Positions 20,601 through 22,151 of a DNA stretch of 22,151 bases are shown piece after piece. The first letter of the stretch is position 1, and each line of letters opens with the position of its first letter. Location of the stretch: contig NW_008246071.1 of assembly GCF_000281045.1 (NCBI RefSeq), forward strand, positions 1,270,425 through 1,292,575. The letters run 5' to 3'. The position numbers and the translations under genes are program-made. Under the pieces are notes generated by a model. The model was given only the letters and a program-made list of their open reading frames with translations, was not told where the DNA came from and searched no databases. This stretch comes from Saprolegnia diclina VS20. Its lineage: Eukaryota > Oomycota > Saprolegniomycetes > Saprolegniales > Saprolegniaceae.

Positions 20601-22151
20601 AACCTAATCTCACGTTGCAGCCAATAGAGCGTAAAAGCATGCAATACCAAGCATCGCTCGCAATCTCCGGCATGGAAGCAAAGCGCAGGAGGTTGTCGGA
20701 TGAAAAAACCCACTGGTTCTCAGTGAAAGGCTTGAAGAGCTCGACAAGCTGTCGCGCCCGCCACGTGAGCGTCCAGAGCCGCGACGCCTGCTTCATGTGG
20801 TGCGGGTTGCCCGAGGCATTGGCGGCCGTCGAGTACACGGAGGATGGCAGCGTGTACTTGAAGAACCAGTGCAGCTGGAACAATTGGTGGCTCGAATGCA
20901 TCGAGAATTTATACGGGGCAAGCGCTTTCTCCGGCGGGTTTTGCTGGAAGTATGCGCTCAGAGTACCAATAGGGACGCGCCAGCGCAGCGGGTTTCCCCG
21001 CGGGTCCGACGTGCCCGAGTGCACAACGAGCGGCGGTGCACTTGCGGGCTGTTTCGAGCGCGCAAAGCCGCTGACGAGGATACCGTTGACGACAAAGTCG
21101 ACCTGGTGATACAAAGTCGTGAGCTTGTGGTAGTCGTTTTGTACATCGCTCGTACCGGGACGATGTCGGCAACGCTACGCGGGTTACCCGGGAGGATCGT
21201 AAGGATGCCCATGCCTGCGGCCAAGAAGATGGCGCCAGCAGCGGCAATTTGGTCGACCTAGAGGGAGGGCGTCAACACAAAAAAGTATTGTCGTCGCAGG
21301 GCGTACCCAGCCCGGCACGGGCTCCTTCCATGCTGCGCCGACAATCGTGGGACGAAAGATGACGACGGGGAGGTGCGCACGGTGCTTCATGATCATGTGC
21401 TCGGCCATCGACTTGGTGAGCGTGTACGTGTTGGGGTACGTTCCGATCAAGTTGAGGTGCAACTTTTCAATCTCGGTTGGCGACGCCGCCTACGCGAGAC
21501 TGCAGTTGCCAGCGATGTCATGTTGCGTACGCTCGTGACGGCCGCAATCGCAGCTTCCGGGTCGAAATCCAGCGGGTAGAGCTAAGCACATTATGAACCT
21601 AGAAACAAGGAGCGAAAACAGCACCTTCTCCTCGAGCGTGCAGTTGCGCTGGTTGCTGTTGACGTACGCAGTCGACACGTGAACGTACGACACGACGTTC
21701 TTCATGCGCTTGCCAAAGTTGAGCATGTACATGGCGCCGAGGCAGTTCATCTAGTGCAAAGATAACGTCACAGCTGAGATCCGCCAAAGTACCTCGACGG
21801 CCACGTCGAGCGGCTCGTTGAAGCTGACGCTGGCAGCCGAGTGCACGACGACGTTGACCTTCTCGATCAAGAGCGCCGCGTCTTCTGGCGACATGCCCAA
21901 ACTAGCCGAGTTGATGTCGCCGGCAATGCCATGCAGCTTGGAGCGCACGAAGGTGTCAAAGTCGCTGCGCTCCGCGCGGAGGCGGTTGAAAATGGCGCTA
22001 GAAACACGCGTCAGAGCTGCGACATCGTTAACGACAGCATGTACCTGCTAATGACGTCCGACTCGAGACGGTCGGCGGCGGATCGGCCTTTCTTCGGGCG
22101 CACGAGCACGTAGATCTTGTCAATGTTGGGCGTACAGCGCAGGAGCTTTTC
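17681..22151 (-). CDS. fatty acyl-CoA reductase / DHAP-type acyltransferase fusion, peroxisomal (5' partial)
   Basis: Bifunctional ether-lipid enzyme. The N-terminal half would reduce acyl-CoA to fatty alcohol; the C-terminal half would acylate dihydroxyacetone phosphate. The window holds 1164 residues; the N-terminal NAD-binding loop lies beyond the edge. Exons: 22151-22045, 21997-21793, 21750-21625, 21581-21531, 21489-21307, 21257-21156, 21102-20648, 20603-20480, 20439-20283, 20236-19992, 19940-19735, 19688-19589, 19547-19413, 19360-19268, 19222-18945, 18907-18868, 18830-18687, 18641-18519, 18473-18325, 18279-18199, 18155-18059, 18016-17846, 17803-17681. Numbered from the window edge: IYVLVRPKKG, catalytic YTLTK (Y185, K189), FAR_C near 300-400 (HSGTSDPRGNPLRW), acyltransferase HRSYMD (H621, D626), GAFFIRRSF, FFLEGTRSRSGK (E701), VPVTIDYDKP, then GNPAT-like LGYYRNKVLHW, WPFIDSYW and HYEACSLETLQNA. 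It ends IPGLAKL, a PTS1 signal. One splice near 18831-18867 is uncertain. Confidence 0.92.

Overview
This is a nuclear, protein-coding stretch of a small-intron eukaryote. About 50 introns can be placed, almost all 36-54 nt, mostly starting GTA and ending TAG or CAG. Genes are tightly packed on both strands and rich in G/C at third codon positions. Two axonemal-type coiled-coil genes imply a flagellated cell. Together this fits an oomycete or close stramenopile, perhaps a Saprolegnia-type water mould. That placement is inferred from gene structure and content, not from a search.

Layout, left to right: (1) a possible 3' tail of an upstream + gene at 1-98; (2) a + strand CFAP73/CCDC42-like (DUF4200) coiled-coil gene, 418-1538; (3) a - strand XPG/Rad2/ERCC5 repair nuclease, 4971-1557, whose stop is 18 nt from the stop of the previous gene; (4) a 0.93-kb divergent spacer; (5) a + strand eIF4G-like translation factor, 5900-10462, with an insertion inside its MIF4G domain; (6) a - strand TPH-like coiled-coil gene, 12609-10582; (7) a + strand coilin, 12958-14718, with two small upstream ORFs; (8) a + strand fusion of a DUF455 ferritin-like diiron domain with a group-1 glycosyltransferase, 15155-17565; (9) a - strand fatty acyl-CoA reductase / DHAP-type acyltransferase fusion ending in a peroxisomal -AKL signal, 22151-17681, with its 5' end beyond the window.

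I rebuilt the splice structure of every gene by hand, using frame continuity and family expectation. In all of them the exon phases sum to a whole number of codons. The weak points are the two later introns of gene 2 and one frame change in the last gene. The genes do not form one pathway: they cover cilia, nucleotide-excision repair, translation initiation, Cajal bodies, an uncharacterised glycan or metal function, and ether-lipid synthesis.

The most interesting items are the reductase-acyltransferase fusion with its PTS1, the DUF455-glycosyltransferase fusion, the pair of GYF-like repeats inserted in eIF4G, and the repeated W-x-D-V motifs carried by phase-1 exons in XPG.
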